Numbered from the stretch's first letter, positions 34,720-43,464 are shown. The stretch is DNA of 64,000 nucleotides from Acidimicrobiales bacterium (GCA_036378675.1 DASUWA010000027.1:1-64000); one strand, 5' to 3'. Notes: generated by a model not told the origin, from the letters alone. Translations and numbers: made by a program.

Positions 34720-35600
34720 CGACAACCCCCTCGGTCGGAAGTGAAGGATCCTTCGGTCACGAGGCCACGTCCCTCGACGGGAGCTCGGGCGTGAACGAAG
34801 GGGGGGCCGCGGATTCTTCGATGTCAGATCCTGTTGCGGTCGACCTCCGGAATGTAAGCGTGTCCTTCGGCAAGCATCAAGTGTTGCGGGACGTCACCGT
34901 CCCCTTCGCAGCCAACAAGGTCACGGCACTTGTCGGTCCCTCGGGCTGCGGGAAGACGACGCTACTGCGGGCGATCAACCGACTCCACGATGACGACGGC
35001 GGCGTGGTGTCGGGCACCATCCGCGTCGGCGATCTCGACGCATACGCGCCGGGAACACCGCCCGAACTGGTCCGAACCAGGGTCGGCATGGTCTTCCAGC
35101 GTCCCAACCCGTTCCCGACGATGAGCATCTTCGAGAACGTGATCGCCGGCCTGCGATTCAACGGTGTCCGTTCGAAGAAGCTCCTGCGCGAGGCGGGGGA
35201 AGCCGCCCTGCACCACGCGGCCCTGTGGGACATCGTCAAAGAACGATTGAATTCGCCTGCCGTCCGCCTGTCCGGCGGACAGCAACAGCGGCTTTGCATC
35301 GCGCGCGCCCTGGCGGTGGAGCCGGACGTCCTTCTCATGGACGAGCCGTGCTCGTCACTTGACCCGATCGCGACGGGCAAGGTGGAGGAGCTCATCCGCC
35401 GGCTCTCGGCCGACGTAACGGTCATCCTGGTCACCCACAACATGTTCCAGGCGACCCGGGTGTCCGACCACACGGCCGTGTTCATGCTCGGCGAGGACCG
35501 CTCCACCGGTGAACTGGTGGAGCACGGCCCGACCGACCTCATCTTCAACTCCCCGAAAGATCCGCGCACGCTCTCCTACGTAAAAGGCGAGGTTGGTTAG
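34716..35600 (+). CDS. pstB: Phosphate ABC transporter ATPase PstB
   Basis: About 294 residues from the ATG at 34716, which overlaps the pstA stop. A further internal ATG (MSDPVAVDLRNVSVSFGKH) would give the usual PstB length, so the first 40 residues, Gly/Ser-rich, may be an extension. Walker A GPSGCGKTT, PstB-specific VGMVFQRPNPFPTMSIFENV, signature LSGGQQQRLCIARALAV and Walker B LLMDEPCSSLDP are all present. It powers phosphate import. No phoU follows; the next gene is convergent. Confidence 0.95.
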   Translation: MTTTPSVGSEGSFGHEATSLDGSSGVNEGGAADSSMSDPVAVDLRNVSVSFGKHQVLRDVTVPFAANKVTALVGPSGCGKTTLLRAINRLHDDDGGVVSGTIRVGDLDAYAPGTPPELVRTRVGMVFQRPNPFPTMSIFENVIAGLRFNGVRSKKLLREAGEAALHHAALWDIVKERLNSPAVRLSGGQQQRLCIARALAVEPDVLLMDEPCSSLDPIATGKVEELIRRLSADVTVILVTHNMFQATRVSDHTAVFMLGEDRSTGELVEHGPTDLIFNSPKDPRTLSYVKGEVG

Positions 35601-35605
35601 GGCCC

Positions 35606-36619
35606 CTAGGGGATGACAGCGATCCCGACGACCGAAACGGGCGACGACAAGACGAGCCCACCAGAGGCCAGTTCTCCGGGCAGAGACCCGAAGTAAGGAA
35701 TCTTGCCGAAGCCGAAGATCCCTCCGTCACCCCCGACCAACCAGTAGCCCTTGCCGTCGGGACTGGCGGCGATTGCGACTATCGGCGAGTTAGGGATGAG
35801 GCCACTGGTGACAGCCGAACCGTAGAAGATCGCATCGCCGAAACGGGAGACCGAACCATCGCTTCCGGCCAGCCAGTAGCCGCCACCATCGGCGGAGGGG
35901 GCAATGCCGACCACGGGCGCACTCGGTGGGTTCCCCGTCCCGGGGATCGAACCGAAGTATCCCGCGTCCCCGAAGGTGAAGACCCCGCCGTCCGCAGCGA
36001 CCAGCCAGTAACCGTGGCCGGACGGCGTCGATGCGATCCCGACGACGGGAGCGTTGATCCGACTTGCACCCAACGAGCCGTAGAACGCCGCGTCTCCGAA
36101 GGTGAAGACCCCACCATCGGCGGCGGCCTCCCAGTAACCGTGGCCGGACGGCGTCGATGCGATCCCGACGACGGGAGCGTTTATGCGTGTTGCACCCAAC
36201 GAGCCGTAGAACGCCGCGTCTCCGAAGGTGAAGACCCCTCCGTCGCCCCCGGCCAGCCAGTAGCCCTTTCCGTCATTGGTGCCCGCGATTCCGACGAGCG
36301 GGGAGTTCAGCTTCACCGCGCCGAGCTTCGGCGACCCGAGCTCGGAACTTCCTGGTCCATATCCGAGGACGCCGCCCGACGACGTCACCAGCCAGTATCC
36401 GAGCGGTACCGTGGCAGCCGACGCCGGCGCTGCGGCAAGGCCCACCCCGAGAGCAGGTACGGCGGAGGCAAGAACGGCGACACAGAGACGGGTCCGCCGG
36501 GCCAAAGATCTCCGGCCGTTCGTGGATCGCCATCGTCCTGTCGCTCGTTGTCGCTTGGTCGCGCCTGACCTTGCGGACGCTCGCCTTCCATCGGTCCCTT
36601 CGTGCTTGGTCACACCCAC
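35606..36619 (-). CDS. Secreted repeat protein with GYW..DGG(V/I)F.FGDA..(F/Y)GS repeats
   Basis: 337 residues. After a basic N-terminus and signal-like helix (VAVLASAVPALGVGLAAAPASA), the rest consists of about six repeats of roughly 42-48 residues, each built as GYWL..(A/G)DGGVFTFGDA.FYGSL followed by (A/S)PVVGIA.TPSG. This is probably a beta-propeller-like or beta-rich extracellular structure, common as modules in acidimicrobial surface proteins. Two repeats are almost identical in DNA (126-bp period), a sign of recent duplication. The start could be GTG 36619 or GTG 36613, the latter better placed after GGGAG. It ends 6 nt from the convergent pstB. Confidence 0.8.
   Translation of the reverse strand: MGVTKHEGTDGRRASARSGATKRQRATGRWRSTNGRRSLARRTRLCVAVLASAVPALGVGLAAAPASAATVPLGYWLVTSSGGVLGYGPGSSELGSPKLGAVKLNSPLVGIAGTNDGKGYWLAGGDGGVFTFGDAAFYGSLGATRINAPVVGIASTPSGHGYWEAAADGGVFTFGDAAFYGSLGASRINAPVVGIASTPSGHGYWLVAADGGVFTFGDAGYFGSIPGTGNPPSAPVVGIAPSADGGGYWLAGSDGSVSRFGDAIFYGSAVTSGLIPNSPIVAIAASPDGKGYWLVGGDGGIFGFGKIPYFGSLPGELASGGLVLSSPVSVVGIAVIP
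36008..36258. repeat. Tandem near-identical 126-bp repeats inside the repeat-protein gene
   Basis: The sequence from 36008 recurs from 36134 with only a few changes over more than 100 bp; for instance GGCCGGACGGCGTCGATGCG occurs in both. Each unit encodes one protein repeat. The high nucleotide identity within an otherwise diverged array shows recent duplication or gene conversion. Confidence 0.8.
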
Positions 36620-36630
36620 TCCCGATACTC

Positions 36631-36666
36631 GACTAATTAGGTTCTATTTATAGATGTACTAGGAAA
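36631..36666. promoter_or_regulatory. AT-rich element 3, between the repeat protein and the cupin gene
   Basis: GACTAATTAGGTTCTATTTATAG with CTAGG further on, a third copy of the element seen before the first Rrf2 gene and pstS. It contains the palindrome CTAATTAG. It is 12 nt upstream of the repeat-protein start (minus) and about 95 nt upstream of the cysteine-dioxygenase-like gene (plus), so it could serve either. Confidence 0.45.
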
Positions 36667-36759
36667 TACCGGTCAACTCGAGGATGTGGGCTTCCTGGAA
36701 TCCCTTTTGCTGGTAAATCCGATTGAATTACTCGGGTATAGCCTCTAGCATGTGTCGCC

Positions 36760-37254
36760 ATGCCAGCCTCGGCCTCTATCTCCGAAGACAAGGCCCTAGA
36801 TCTCGAAGCACTCCGGCAGATCGCGTCGGGCCTGGCACTGACAGCCGACAGATGGCGAAGCTGGTTGGTCGCCGACATGGCCGCCCGGTCGGGGATACGC
36901 GTCGTTGCCGTCGACACCTACGACGTGTGGATCCTCCGATGGGCTCCGGGCGCGGCAGTCACGCCGCATCATCATGGTTCCTCTAACGCCGGGTTCGCCG
37001 TAGCCCTTGGCACACTCAAAGAGGTCCGCTGGTCCGATGGCGCCTGCACTGAGCAGGTGCTCAGACGGGGTGAGGGGACGACTATCGGCGCCGGCGTGGT
37101 CCACGACGTCGTCGCCCTCGAAGAAGAAGCACTCAGCGTGCACGTGTACTCGCCGCCGCTGTCACGTATGGCTTTCTTCGACGACCAGGCGCGTGTCGTC
37201 GTCTTCGAAGAAGAGCTCGATCCGGACCTCGCCCATTTCGTGGCTAAGTCATAA
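36760..37254 (+). CDS. Cysteine-dioxygenase-like cupin
   Basis: 164 residues of the CDO type I family. The iron-binding facial triad candidates are His70 and His72 in TPHHHGSSNAGFAV and His115 in GVVHDV, with Tyr130 in SVHVYSPPLSRM as the conserved catalytic tyrosine. Such enzymes oxidise a thiol (cysteine, 3-mercaptopropionate or similar) to a sulfinate. It is followed by a rhodanese gene and an Rrf2 regulator in the same direction, making a small sulfur-metabolism unit. The exact thiol is not readable from sequence. Confidence 0.85.
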   Translation: MPASASISEDKALDLEALRQIASGLALTADRWRSWLVADMAARSGIRVVAVDTYDVWILRWAPGAAVTPHHHGSSNAGFAVALGTLKEVRWSDGACTEQVLRRGEGTTIGAGVVHDVVALEEEALSVHVYSPPLSRMAFFDDQARVVVFEEELDPDLAHFVAKS

Positions 37255-37275
37255 GTGGCTACGTCATAATTCGGT

Positions 37276-37665
37276 ATGGCCGGTCAGGAGGCAGCACTCG
37301 AGCGCCTGCTCGAGAGAGTCCGCGACCGCATCGCCCCCCGGATCATGCCCGAACAGCTCGAGGCAGCTATCGAGCAGGGCGCGCTGGTTATCGACACCCG
37401 GACTAGCGAACAACGACGCCTCGATGGTGACATCGAAGGAGCTGTCGTCATCGAACGCAATGTCCTCGAGTGGCGACTCGATCCTCACGGCGAGCATCGC
37501 ATCGAGGCTGCGAAAGATCCGGACCGTACGGTGATCGTCGTGTGCGACGAGGGCTACGCCTCGAGCCTGGCGGCGGCGAGCCTCCTGGACATAGGAAGGC
37601 GAAACGTCACCGATCTCGAAGGCGGCTTCCAAGCTCTCCGTCGGCACAAGACCGCTGGCGCCTGA
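37276..37665 (+). CDS. Rhodanese-like sulfurtransferase
   Basis: 129 residues. It opens with a helical stretch, then VIDTRTSEQRRLDGDIEGAVVIERNVLEWRLDP and the active-site loop VVCDEGYASSLAA with Cys90. This is a single-domain rhodanese carrying persulfide sulfur. It lies 21 nt after the dioxygenase gene, so both are likely co-transcribed and handle sulfur from the same thiol. Confidence 0.88.
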   Translation: MAGQEAALERLLERVRDRIAPRIMPEQLEAAIEQGALVIDTRTSEQRRLDGDIEGAVVIERNVLEWRLDPHGEHRIEAAKDPDRTVIVVCDEGYASSLAAASLLDIGRRNVTDLEGGFQALRRHKTAGA

Positions 37666-37714
37666 GCAACATCGGTGCCCACTACTCAAAGCCTCCGCGC
37701 AGAAGAATGGGAGC

Positions 37715-38173
37715 ATGCACATTCCCGCCAAGGTCGATTACGCCCTGCGAGCCCTGCTCGAGCTGGCCCAGCAGGGTGAACCGGTGACAGGAGAGGCCTT
37801 GGCGGAAGCTCAGAACCTGCCGACGAAGTTCCTGGCTTCTATCTTGAACGACCTACGCAGGGCGGGGCTTGTGACCAGCCGCCGGGGACTCGACGGCGGC
37901 TACCGCTTTGCTCGGCCGCCGTCGAAGATCACGGTCGCCGATGTGATGCGGGCAATCGACGGGCCGCTGGCGGAGGTCCAGGGCCTGCGGCCCGAGATGA
38001 AGACGTATGAAGGTTCTGCGGAACACTTGCAGGACGTGTGGATCGCGACTCGGGCGAGCCTGCGAGCGGTGTTGGAGTCGGTGTCCATCGAGGATGTTCT
38101 GCACGGGAGATTCCGCAAGTCGGTGGCAAAGCTGGTGGCCGACCCTGATGCCTGGGTGGCGCGGATGCCGTAG
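37715..38173 (+). CDS. Rrf2-family transcriptional regulator, CymR-like
   Basis: 152 residues: IPAKVDYALRALLELAQQG, winged helix with LPTKFLASILNDLRRAGLVTSRRGLDGGYRFARPPSKITVADVMRAIDGPLA. No cysteine is present, so no Fe-S cluster is expected. CymR, an Rrf2 protein, controls cysteine metabolism in Firmicutes. Position at the end of a dioxygenase-rhodanese unit suggests a similar sulfur-responsive role here, by inference. It is closely related to the Rrf2 protein before pstS. Confidence 0.87.
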   Translation: MHIPAKVDYALRALLELAQQGEPVTGEALAEAQNLPTKFLASILNDLRRAGLVTSRRGLDGGYRFARPPSKITVADVMRAIDGPLAEVQGLRPEMKTYEGSAEHLQDVWIATRASLRAVLESVSIEDVLHGRFRKSVAKLVADPDAWVARMP

Positions 38174-38202
38174 TGACACCGTGTCGATGCCGGGATGCTC
38201 CC

Positions 38203-40386
38203 TCAACCGGGCTGAACGAGCGAGAAGACGGCGCTGATCGCACCGAGGTTTCCGCCATCGGAAATGAAGCTCGGAGCGCTGTGCCCACTGTGACCGCGAT
38301 TGAGACTTGGCGGAAGGAAGTCGATCCGGGTGGGCGTAAAGAACTGGAGTTCCGGTCGGTCGTACACTCCTGCGAGCGTCACGCCAGTTCTCCGCTCACG
38401 GGCCAACGCGGTCGCCAAGTCAAGGCGTTCATCGCTCGAGCTGAGAGGTTTTCGGTCTCCGTATTGGTCCAATGCAGTCCTGGCTTCGATGTACCCCTCC
38501 AGGCCCGGCAGTGAAGGGATCTCGCGGGGAGCGAAGCGGGCGAGCGCGTTGAGGTACCCAAGAGCGATGGGTGATTGCAGGTCCTCCGGGACGCCGACTG
38601 CGATCTGGACACCGTCCGGTGTCAGACTCTCGCTCATGAGACCCTGGTCCATCAGCCACGGCGCAAAGAAAATTCCTCGCCGGGGTCCCTTCCCGGAAGC
38701 CGGGAGTGCCGCTCGGGCGTCCTTCCACCCGGTGGCGACGACGGCTGCGTCGTAGCCAGCTAACTGGTCACTAGGTCGCCTTCCGGGTTCGAGGGTGGTT
38801 GCCGCGATACCGTGCGCGGCCAGGACCTGCTGCAACCCGCCCACGAAAGCTGTCGACCGGAGGGTGTCGTCGCCGATGACCGCTATCGATCGGGCGTCCG
38901 CAGATATCAGCTCCTGCCCGTAGGCACGACCCAGGGTGGCGGGGTCAGGCTCGAACACCACCCCATCGTCCACGGGCGTGCCTTGCGGGGCCCCGAAGAC
39001 AGGCAACTTCATCCGCTCAGCCTGAGAAACGGCAGCAGTCAACGTTGTTGGATCCGAGGGGCCGCATGCGCCCACGACGTCCTTGGCCTGCTCCAGGTTC
39101 GGCGTGAGCACGAACGGTCCCTGGCCCGCCTGGTTGGCCTCGGCCAACGCGACCACGTGGCCTATGTGACGGCTCAGGCACTCGGCCCGATCGGGGCCGT
39201 CAAGGGAGCTGATCTCGCCGAGCAGAATCTCTTTCGGCGCGCGACTCGGAACCCGAATGTCCGCGAAGGCCTTACGGCGCGCGATCAATAGGTGCAGCCG
39301 GACTGTACCGCCACGCAGGTCGGTTAAAGCCGACCACTCCCCGGCACCGTCATCGGATTGCAAGTTCAGGGACCGGGTGTCGCGGCCGACCCATGCCACC
39401 GGCTCGACAAGTGGGTCCGAGGTAGCTATCTGCACCAGGTTGGGGCCGGGGCGGTCAGGCGTGACTACGACCGAGATCTCCTGGGCGCCGACGCGGACCC
39501 GCGTCAGCGGCGACGAGTCACTGGGCGGCCTGGACGACGACCCGGGCATCCCGACCAGCGTGACGGCCAGAACCAGAACCAATGCCATGGCCCCCGCCTC
39601 TGTCGCCGTCAGCCGCAGACTGCGCCGGTACCGATAGGCGAGCGCGCCGAGCAGAACGGCGGCGGCGACCAGGCTGATCTTGGTGATCAGCACCCGCCCG
39701 TACGCCGTGACAGGCAGGGCGCCCAGGTTCGGCAGGTGCACGGTGACGTTGAGCACGCCGCTGGCGACGGTGACGGCAGCGCTCGTGATGCCGATCCCAC
39801 CCAGACGGCGGGGCAGGGCCCGTCCCTCGCGGTCGAGGAGCAGCACGAGCACCGCCGCAACCCATATGGCGGCCCCGTCCAGATGGGCGAGACCGATAGC
39901 GAAACGGGAAGCGGCCCCCTGCGAGGCCCATTTCGGGTGGCTGGCCCAGGCCAGGACCACCAGAAGAACGGTGCCACCAATGCCATCGACCACCCGCCAA
40001 CCGAGCCGCGAGTTGCGGAGCATCAGCACGGTTACGACTCCAAGGTGCAGGGCCGCTAAACGCGCCGGCCAAGGATTGAACAGCTTGGCCGCGGTGGATC
40101 CCGTCGCGACCAGGACGACCGCGTCGGGGACCGTCGCCACCACCGCGAGCGTCACCTGCGCGCGCCTGAGGTTCGTCGCCCGCCTGCCCATCAGCGCGCC
40201 GACGGCGAGAAGGCCCGCTAGCAGCAGGGTGGAGGCGATCAGGACTCCCCCGGCGACCGTGCGCCCGAGCACCTGGGATAGAGGTTGGGGGACGCCGCCG
40301 CCGTGCAACTCATGGGCGCTGGCAGGGGGAGCGCAGAAGACCAGGGCCGCGGTCACCGTCGTGGTGACCGCGGCCAGTCGTCTCAC
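38203..40386 (-). CDS. CopD-like membrane protein fused to a periplasmic-binding-like domain
   Basis: 727 residues. After a signal peptide ending in ASA and HELHGGG comes a region of about eight helices up to residue 285, resembling the CopD copper-resistance permease domain (FNPWPARLAALHLGVV, HLDGAAIWVAAVLVLL, TAYGRVLITKISLVAAAVLLGALAYRYRR). A beta-rich segment follows. From about 400 onward the sequence resembles a type-1 periplasmic binding protein (RAYGQELISADARSIAVIGDD, GGLQQVLAAHGIAATTLEPG, YDAAVVATGWKDA). This fusion is unusual. It follows the SBP56-like gene with a 6-nt gap, so copper delivery or sensing for that enzyme is plausible. Confidence 0.7.
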   Translation of the reverse strand: MRRLAAVTTTVTAALVFCAPPASAHELHGGGVPQPLSQVLGRTVAGGVLIASTLLLAGLLAVGALMGRRATNLRRAQVTLAVVATVPDAVVLVATGSTAAKLFNPWPARLAALHLGVVTVLMLRNSRLGWRVVDGIGGTVLLVVLAWASHPKWASQGAASRFAIGLAHLDGAAIWVAAVLVLLLDREGRALPRRLGGIGITSAAVTVASGVLNVTVHLPNLGALPVTAYGRVLITKISLVAAAVLLGALAYRYRRSLRLTATEAGAMALVLVLAVTLVGMPGSSSRPPSDSSPLTRVRVGAQEISVVVTPDRPGPNLVQIATSDPLVEPVAWVGRDTRSLNLQSDDGAGEWSALTDLRGGTVRLHLLIARRKAFADIRVPSRAPKEILLGEISSLDGPDRAECLSRHIGHVVALAEANQAGQGPFVLTPNLEQAKDVVGACGPSDPTTLTAAVSQAERMKLPVFGAPQGTPVDDGVVFEPDPATLGRAYGQELISADARSIAVIGDDTLRSTAFVGGLQQVLAAHGIAATTLEPGRRPSDQLAGYDAAVVATGWKDARAALPASGKGPRRGIFFAPWLMDQGLMSESLTPDGVQIAVGVPEDLQSPIALGYLNALARFAPREIPSLPGLEGYIEARTALDQYGDRKPLSSSDERLDLATALARERRTGVTLAGVYDRPELQFFTPTRIDFLPPSLNRGHSGHSAPSFISDGGNLGAISAVFSLVQPG

Positions 40387-40392
40387 GTCCGC

Positions 40393-42261
40393 CTACTGAA
40401 GTGCGTCGTCGGCGACGACGAACAGCTCGGAGTGTGGATTGGCGTTGCCGGTCTTGCCGTGGGGCCAGTCGGTCCGGTTGAAGTCGACGCAGGGCGTGCC
40501 TTCGTTCTCGTCCCGGAATGACGTGTCGAGCGAAAGCTTGCCGGTCGGCGAGAGGTTCAGCATGCAGACTTTGTGGTTGCCGTCCACGCCGGTGCGGGCG
40601 ACGAAGTAGTCAGAAACCGCGATCCGATCGGGCGTGCTGGTCTCGGCGAACAGGCCATCGGGGCCATGAGCGAAGTTGTCGAGTGCACCCCAGTGTGGTC
40701 CGCCGGTCGTGCCGTCCGGTATCGATTGCACGCTGGCGACCGTCGGGCAGTCGGGGGCGCTCCCGCCGTCCCAGACCTGGTCAATGCTGTTGATGTTGCA
40801 CTGGACCGCTGGTCCGGCGGCTATGAGCTTCGCGATGTCGAGGGCGTAGACCATCTTGGGTGAGCCGGTGTCGTATTGATCCAGGCTGCCCGGGTTCCGG
40901 CCGATCAGCGCGTGGTAGAGGTAGTGGTCGGTCGGATCGGTCTGCACCCAGCCGCCGCCGTCGCAGCCGGCACCCTCGGTGACGTCAGGTTGGACGACTT
41001 TGGCGGCGGCGGTGTCGTCGAAGACCTCACGCCACACCGGGTTGGATGCGGTGATGTCGGGCGTGTAGAAGATCGCTCCTCCGCACATCGACTCGGCGAA
41101 GGCACCCTTGTGCTGCGGCAGGTTGGTGACGGTGGTTTCCATGATGCCCCGGGGCTCTTCGTGGCCAGGATTTCGTTCGTTCCGGGGGCCGTCGGGCATC
41201 TGTGACACCGAGACGAGCTTCGGGTCGTTCTCGTCGCTTATGTCGTAGATGCGGACCGTGTCGCGGAAGATGTTCTGGTCCCACGGCTTGATCGGGTCGA
41301 GGACTATGTTGCGTGGTTCGGCGTAGTCGCTGGTGATGAGCCGGTGCAGGTCAGACCGGGCCTGGATGCCGTGTGGGTTGGCACAGGTCGCGGCCGGAAG
41401 AGCCGGATAGTTCGGGCAATTGCTCGAGTCCTCCGCCGTGGGCAAAGCGGCCGGTTCCTGGGACAGAACGGCACCGTCGGCGGCGAAATGGATGATCTCA
41501 CCTGGTGAGCCGCCGTAACCGTTGCCCACCCGCGTCTGTCCGTCGGTGTAGGTGTACGGCCCGGGCAGGACCGGGCCGCCCATGTAGGTGCCGTATGCGG
41601 TGTGGTCCGGGAGGGTCCAGAAGGCGTCAGGAATGGAGCCGCCCATCGTGTCGGTGGGAAGGCTGACACCAGCCAGCGAGATGGCGGGCAGCTTCGCCAC
41701 ATCGAACACGTAGGTGACCGAGCTGAACAGTCCGCCAGCGAAGATGTGGTCGCCCTTGTGGTAGATGTACTGCGTGTGGTGGGGTTCGTTCTCCTCCACC
41801 GGTCCGACCGTGGCGGTGTTGACGACCTTGCCGTAGGTCGGAGAGTTGCGGTCGGCGTCGATGACAGCGAGGAAGTCGGGATTGGGAGGGTCGTCCACGG
41901 CGTCCTCGTTTACCGTCTTCACGATATTGACGCCTGGTTTTATCTCGGACAAAGAGGCGCCCGTCGTGTCAGAGACGTTGGCATCGCCAGCCCACACCAA
42001 TAGGTACTCGTGCGGGCGGCTGGGATTAGTCGACGTCACAGTTTCACCGTTGCTCGGAGCCACGAGGCCCGGGACGTACGAACTGACGAGGTGATTGGTC
42101 ACCCAGTAGGGCTTTCCGTCCTTCACGACGGTGGACCGGAAGACGGTTACTGCTGCATGCGCGGGGGTCGAGACGGCCTTGAACAGCAGGCCCGACAGGA
42201 GCGCGACGGCCAGAACTAGGGCGAAGCGCCGCTTAGGGGCGCGCCAGATGAGACGGTTCAC
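40393..42261 (-). CDS. Exported SBP56 / methanethiol-oxidase-like protein
   Basis: 622 residues with a signal peptide ending in TPAHA. The body shares the selenium-binding-protein-56 / methanethiol oxidase pattern: EYLLVWAGD, NEPHHTQYIYHKGDHIFAGGL, ANPHGIQARSDLHRLITSDYAEPRNI and a C-terminal FSTGKLS-like NLSPTGKLSLD segment. Methanethiol oxidases are copper enzymes releasing H2S, formaldehyde and H2O2. Export and the CopD-like neighbour fit a copper enzyme outside the membrane. It is longer than typical family members (about 460). The assignment to methanethiol oxidation is inferred; other SBP56 functions are possible. Confidence 0.75.
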   Translation of the reverse strand: MNRLIWRAPKRRFALVLAVALLSGLLFKAVSTPAHAAVTVFRSTVVKDGKPYWVTNHLVSSYVPGLVAPSNGETVTSTNPSRPHEYLLVWAGDANVSDTTGASLSEIKPGVNIVKTVNEDAVDDPPNPDFLAVIDADRNSPTYGKVVNTATVGPVEENEPHHTQYIYHKGDHIFAGGLFSSVTYVFDVAKLPAISLAGVSLPTDTMGGSIPDAFWTLPDHTAYGTYMGGPVLPGPYTYTDGQTRVGNGYGGSPGEIIHFAADGAVLSQEPAALPTAEDSSNCPNYPALPAATCANPHGIQARSDLHRLITSDYAEPRNIVLDPIKPWDQNIFRDTVRIYDISDENDPKLVSVSQMPDGPRNERNPGHEEPRGIMETTVTNLPQHKGAFAESMCGGAIFYTPDITASNPVWREVFDDTAAAKVVQPDVTEGAGCDGGGWVQTDPTDHYLYHALIGRNPGSLDQYDTGSPKMVYALDIAKLIAAGPAVQCNINSIDQVWDGGSAPDCPTVASVQSIPDGTTGGPHWGALDNFAHGPDGLFAETSTPDRIAVSDYFVARTGVDGNHKVCMLNLSPTGKLSLDTSFRDENEGTPCVDFNRTDWPHGKTGNANPHSELFVVADDALQ

Positions 42262-42343
42262 AGGTATGTCCTTAGGTAGGGCTGGGGTGCCAGGGGCAAT
42301 TTCCGACTTTATCCATCGGATTTAGCGATATGCTTAGGCGACT

Positions 42344-43372
42344 ATGAGTGGATTGTCAAGAACCGTCCCTTTCGGGGCACTTACAAGCCGGCGCCGCCGA
42401 CGGCTCGCGGCCTTCGCTGCCGTCCTGGTCGTGTGCGACGGTTTGGCCGCTTACAAGGTCGGCGTGCTCGACCGACGACCCCCTCACTTCAGCCTTGGCG
42501 GACCATTCGTCCTTCCGGGTCATACCAGGCCGCCCAGCATTGCGAATGGTCCGTTCTCGGCGTTCGGGGCTCCCGGGCCGCCAACGACGTCGCCTGCATC
42601 CATGACGTCGGCCCCGACTACATCAACCACCAACGGCGTGTCGAGCAGACCGGGGCGAACTGGGTCGCCGACAACTCTTGCCTCGGCTTCTGCTCCATCC
42701 CCTCCCCCCGCCGCCTCATCATCAAGCGCAGGCGTTCCTGCACTCGGCACCTACATCTGGGACGTGAGCGGCTCGGAGACGGCGACCGGATTCGGCAGTC
42801 GCAACTTCCCGCCTCAGATGACGATGGTTGCGCACTCCGGGACCTCTGATCCGCGGGAAGTCGTCCTCGACCTGACCTACTCCAGCGACCACCAAGAACG
42901 CGAAATTCTGGGCTGCCGCGATAGCGGAGTGTTCTTCGATTTCGAAGGAGGTCAGGTTCGATTCGGCCCAGTGGCTCAGTCCAACGAAGGTGACTACCGT
43001 CCACCGCTGCTGCAAGTACCTCTGCCGCTGGCGGCCGGGCGGAGCTACAGCGGTACAAGCGCGGTCATAGCAAGCGACGGAAGCACCGAGAGGACAGAGG
43101 CGTGGAATGTCACCGTGGACGGGCCCGTGACGCTGAACATTGCGGGCCGTAACACACCTACCTGGCAGATCACGACAGAGAGGCATAGCCTGCCCGGGTC
43201 TTCGCAAACCGACAATCGGACCGAGACCTACTGGTTCGATCCCAGCCGCCATTTCTGGGTGAAGTTCTCGGAGAAGCAACACGGTCAGCAGACCGTTGCG
43301 GGATTCACAATCACCTACGACAACCAGCTTGTGGCGACACTCGCCTCGTTCGCTCCCTCACACACTTCCTAG
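42344..43372 (+). CDS. Membrane-anchored protein with Ser/Thr/Pro-rich stalk, function unknown
   Basis: 342 residues. A basic N-terminus with one membrane helix (RRRRRLAAFAAVLVVCDGLAAYKVGV) is followed by about 90 residues rich in Ser, Thr and Pro, typical of a wall-spanning or glycosylated stalk. The C-terminal 210-residue domain (from LGTYIWDVSGSETATGF) appears all-beta. It has TYSSDHQEREILGCRDSGVFF and WQITTERHSLPGSSQTDNRTETYWFDPSRHFWVKF, recalling lipid-exposed or secreted beta domains. I do not recognise the family. It is divergent from the SBP56-like gene. Confidence 0.75.
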   Translation: MSGLSRTVPFGALTSRRRRRLAAFAAVLVVCDGLAAYKVGVLDRRPPHFSLGGPFVLPGHTRPPSIANGPFSAFGAPGPPTTSPASMTSAPTTSTTNGVSSRPGRTGSPTTLASASAPSPPPAASSSSAGVPALGTYIWDVSGSETATGFGSRNFPPQMTMVAHSGTSDPREVVLDLTYSSDHQEREILGCRDSGVFFDFEGGQVRFGPVAQSNEGDYRPPLLQVPLPLAAGRSYSGTSAVIASDGSTERTEAWNVTVDGPVTLNIAGRNTPTWQITTERHSLPGSSQTDNRTETYWFDPSRHFWVKFSEKQHGQQTVAGFTITYDNQLVATLASFAPSHTS

Positions 43373-43464
43373 GCGACGATCCCAATCCTTATTGACCATG
43401 GACGATCAAGACGGCTGCATTTAGCCGAAGTCCAAGACGCGTTCTAGACGCGAGAGTTGGGGGA

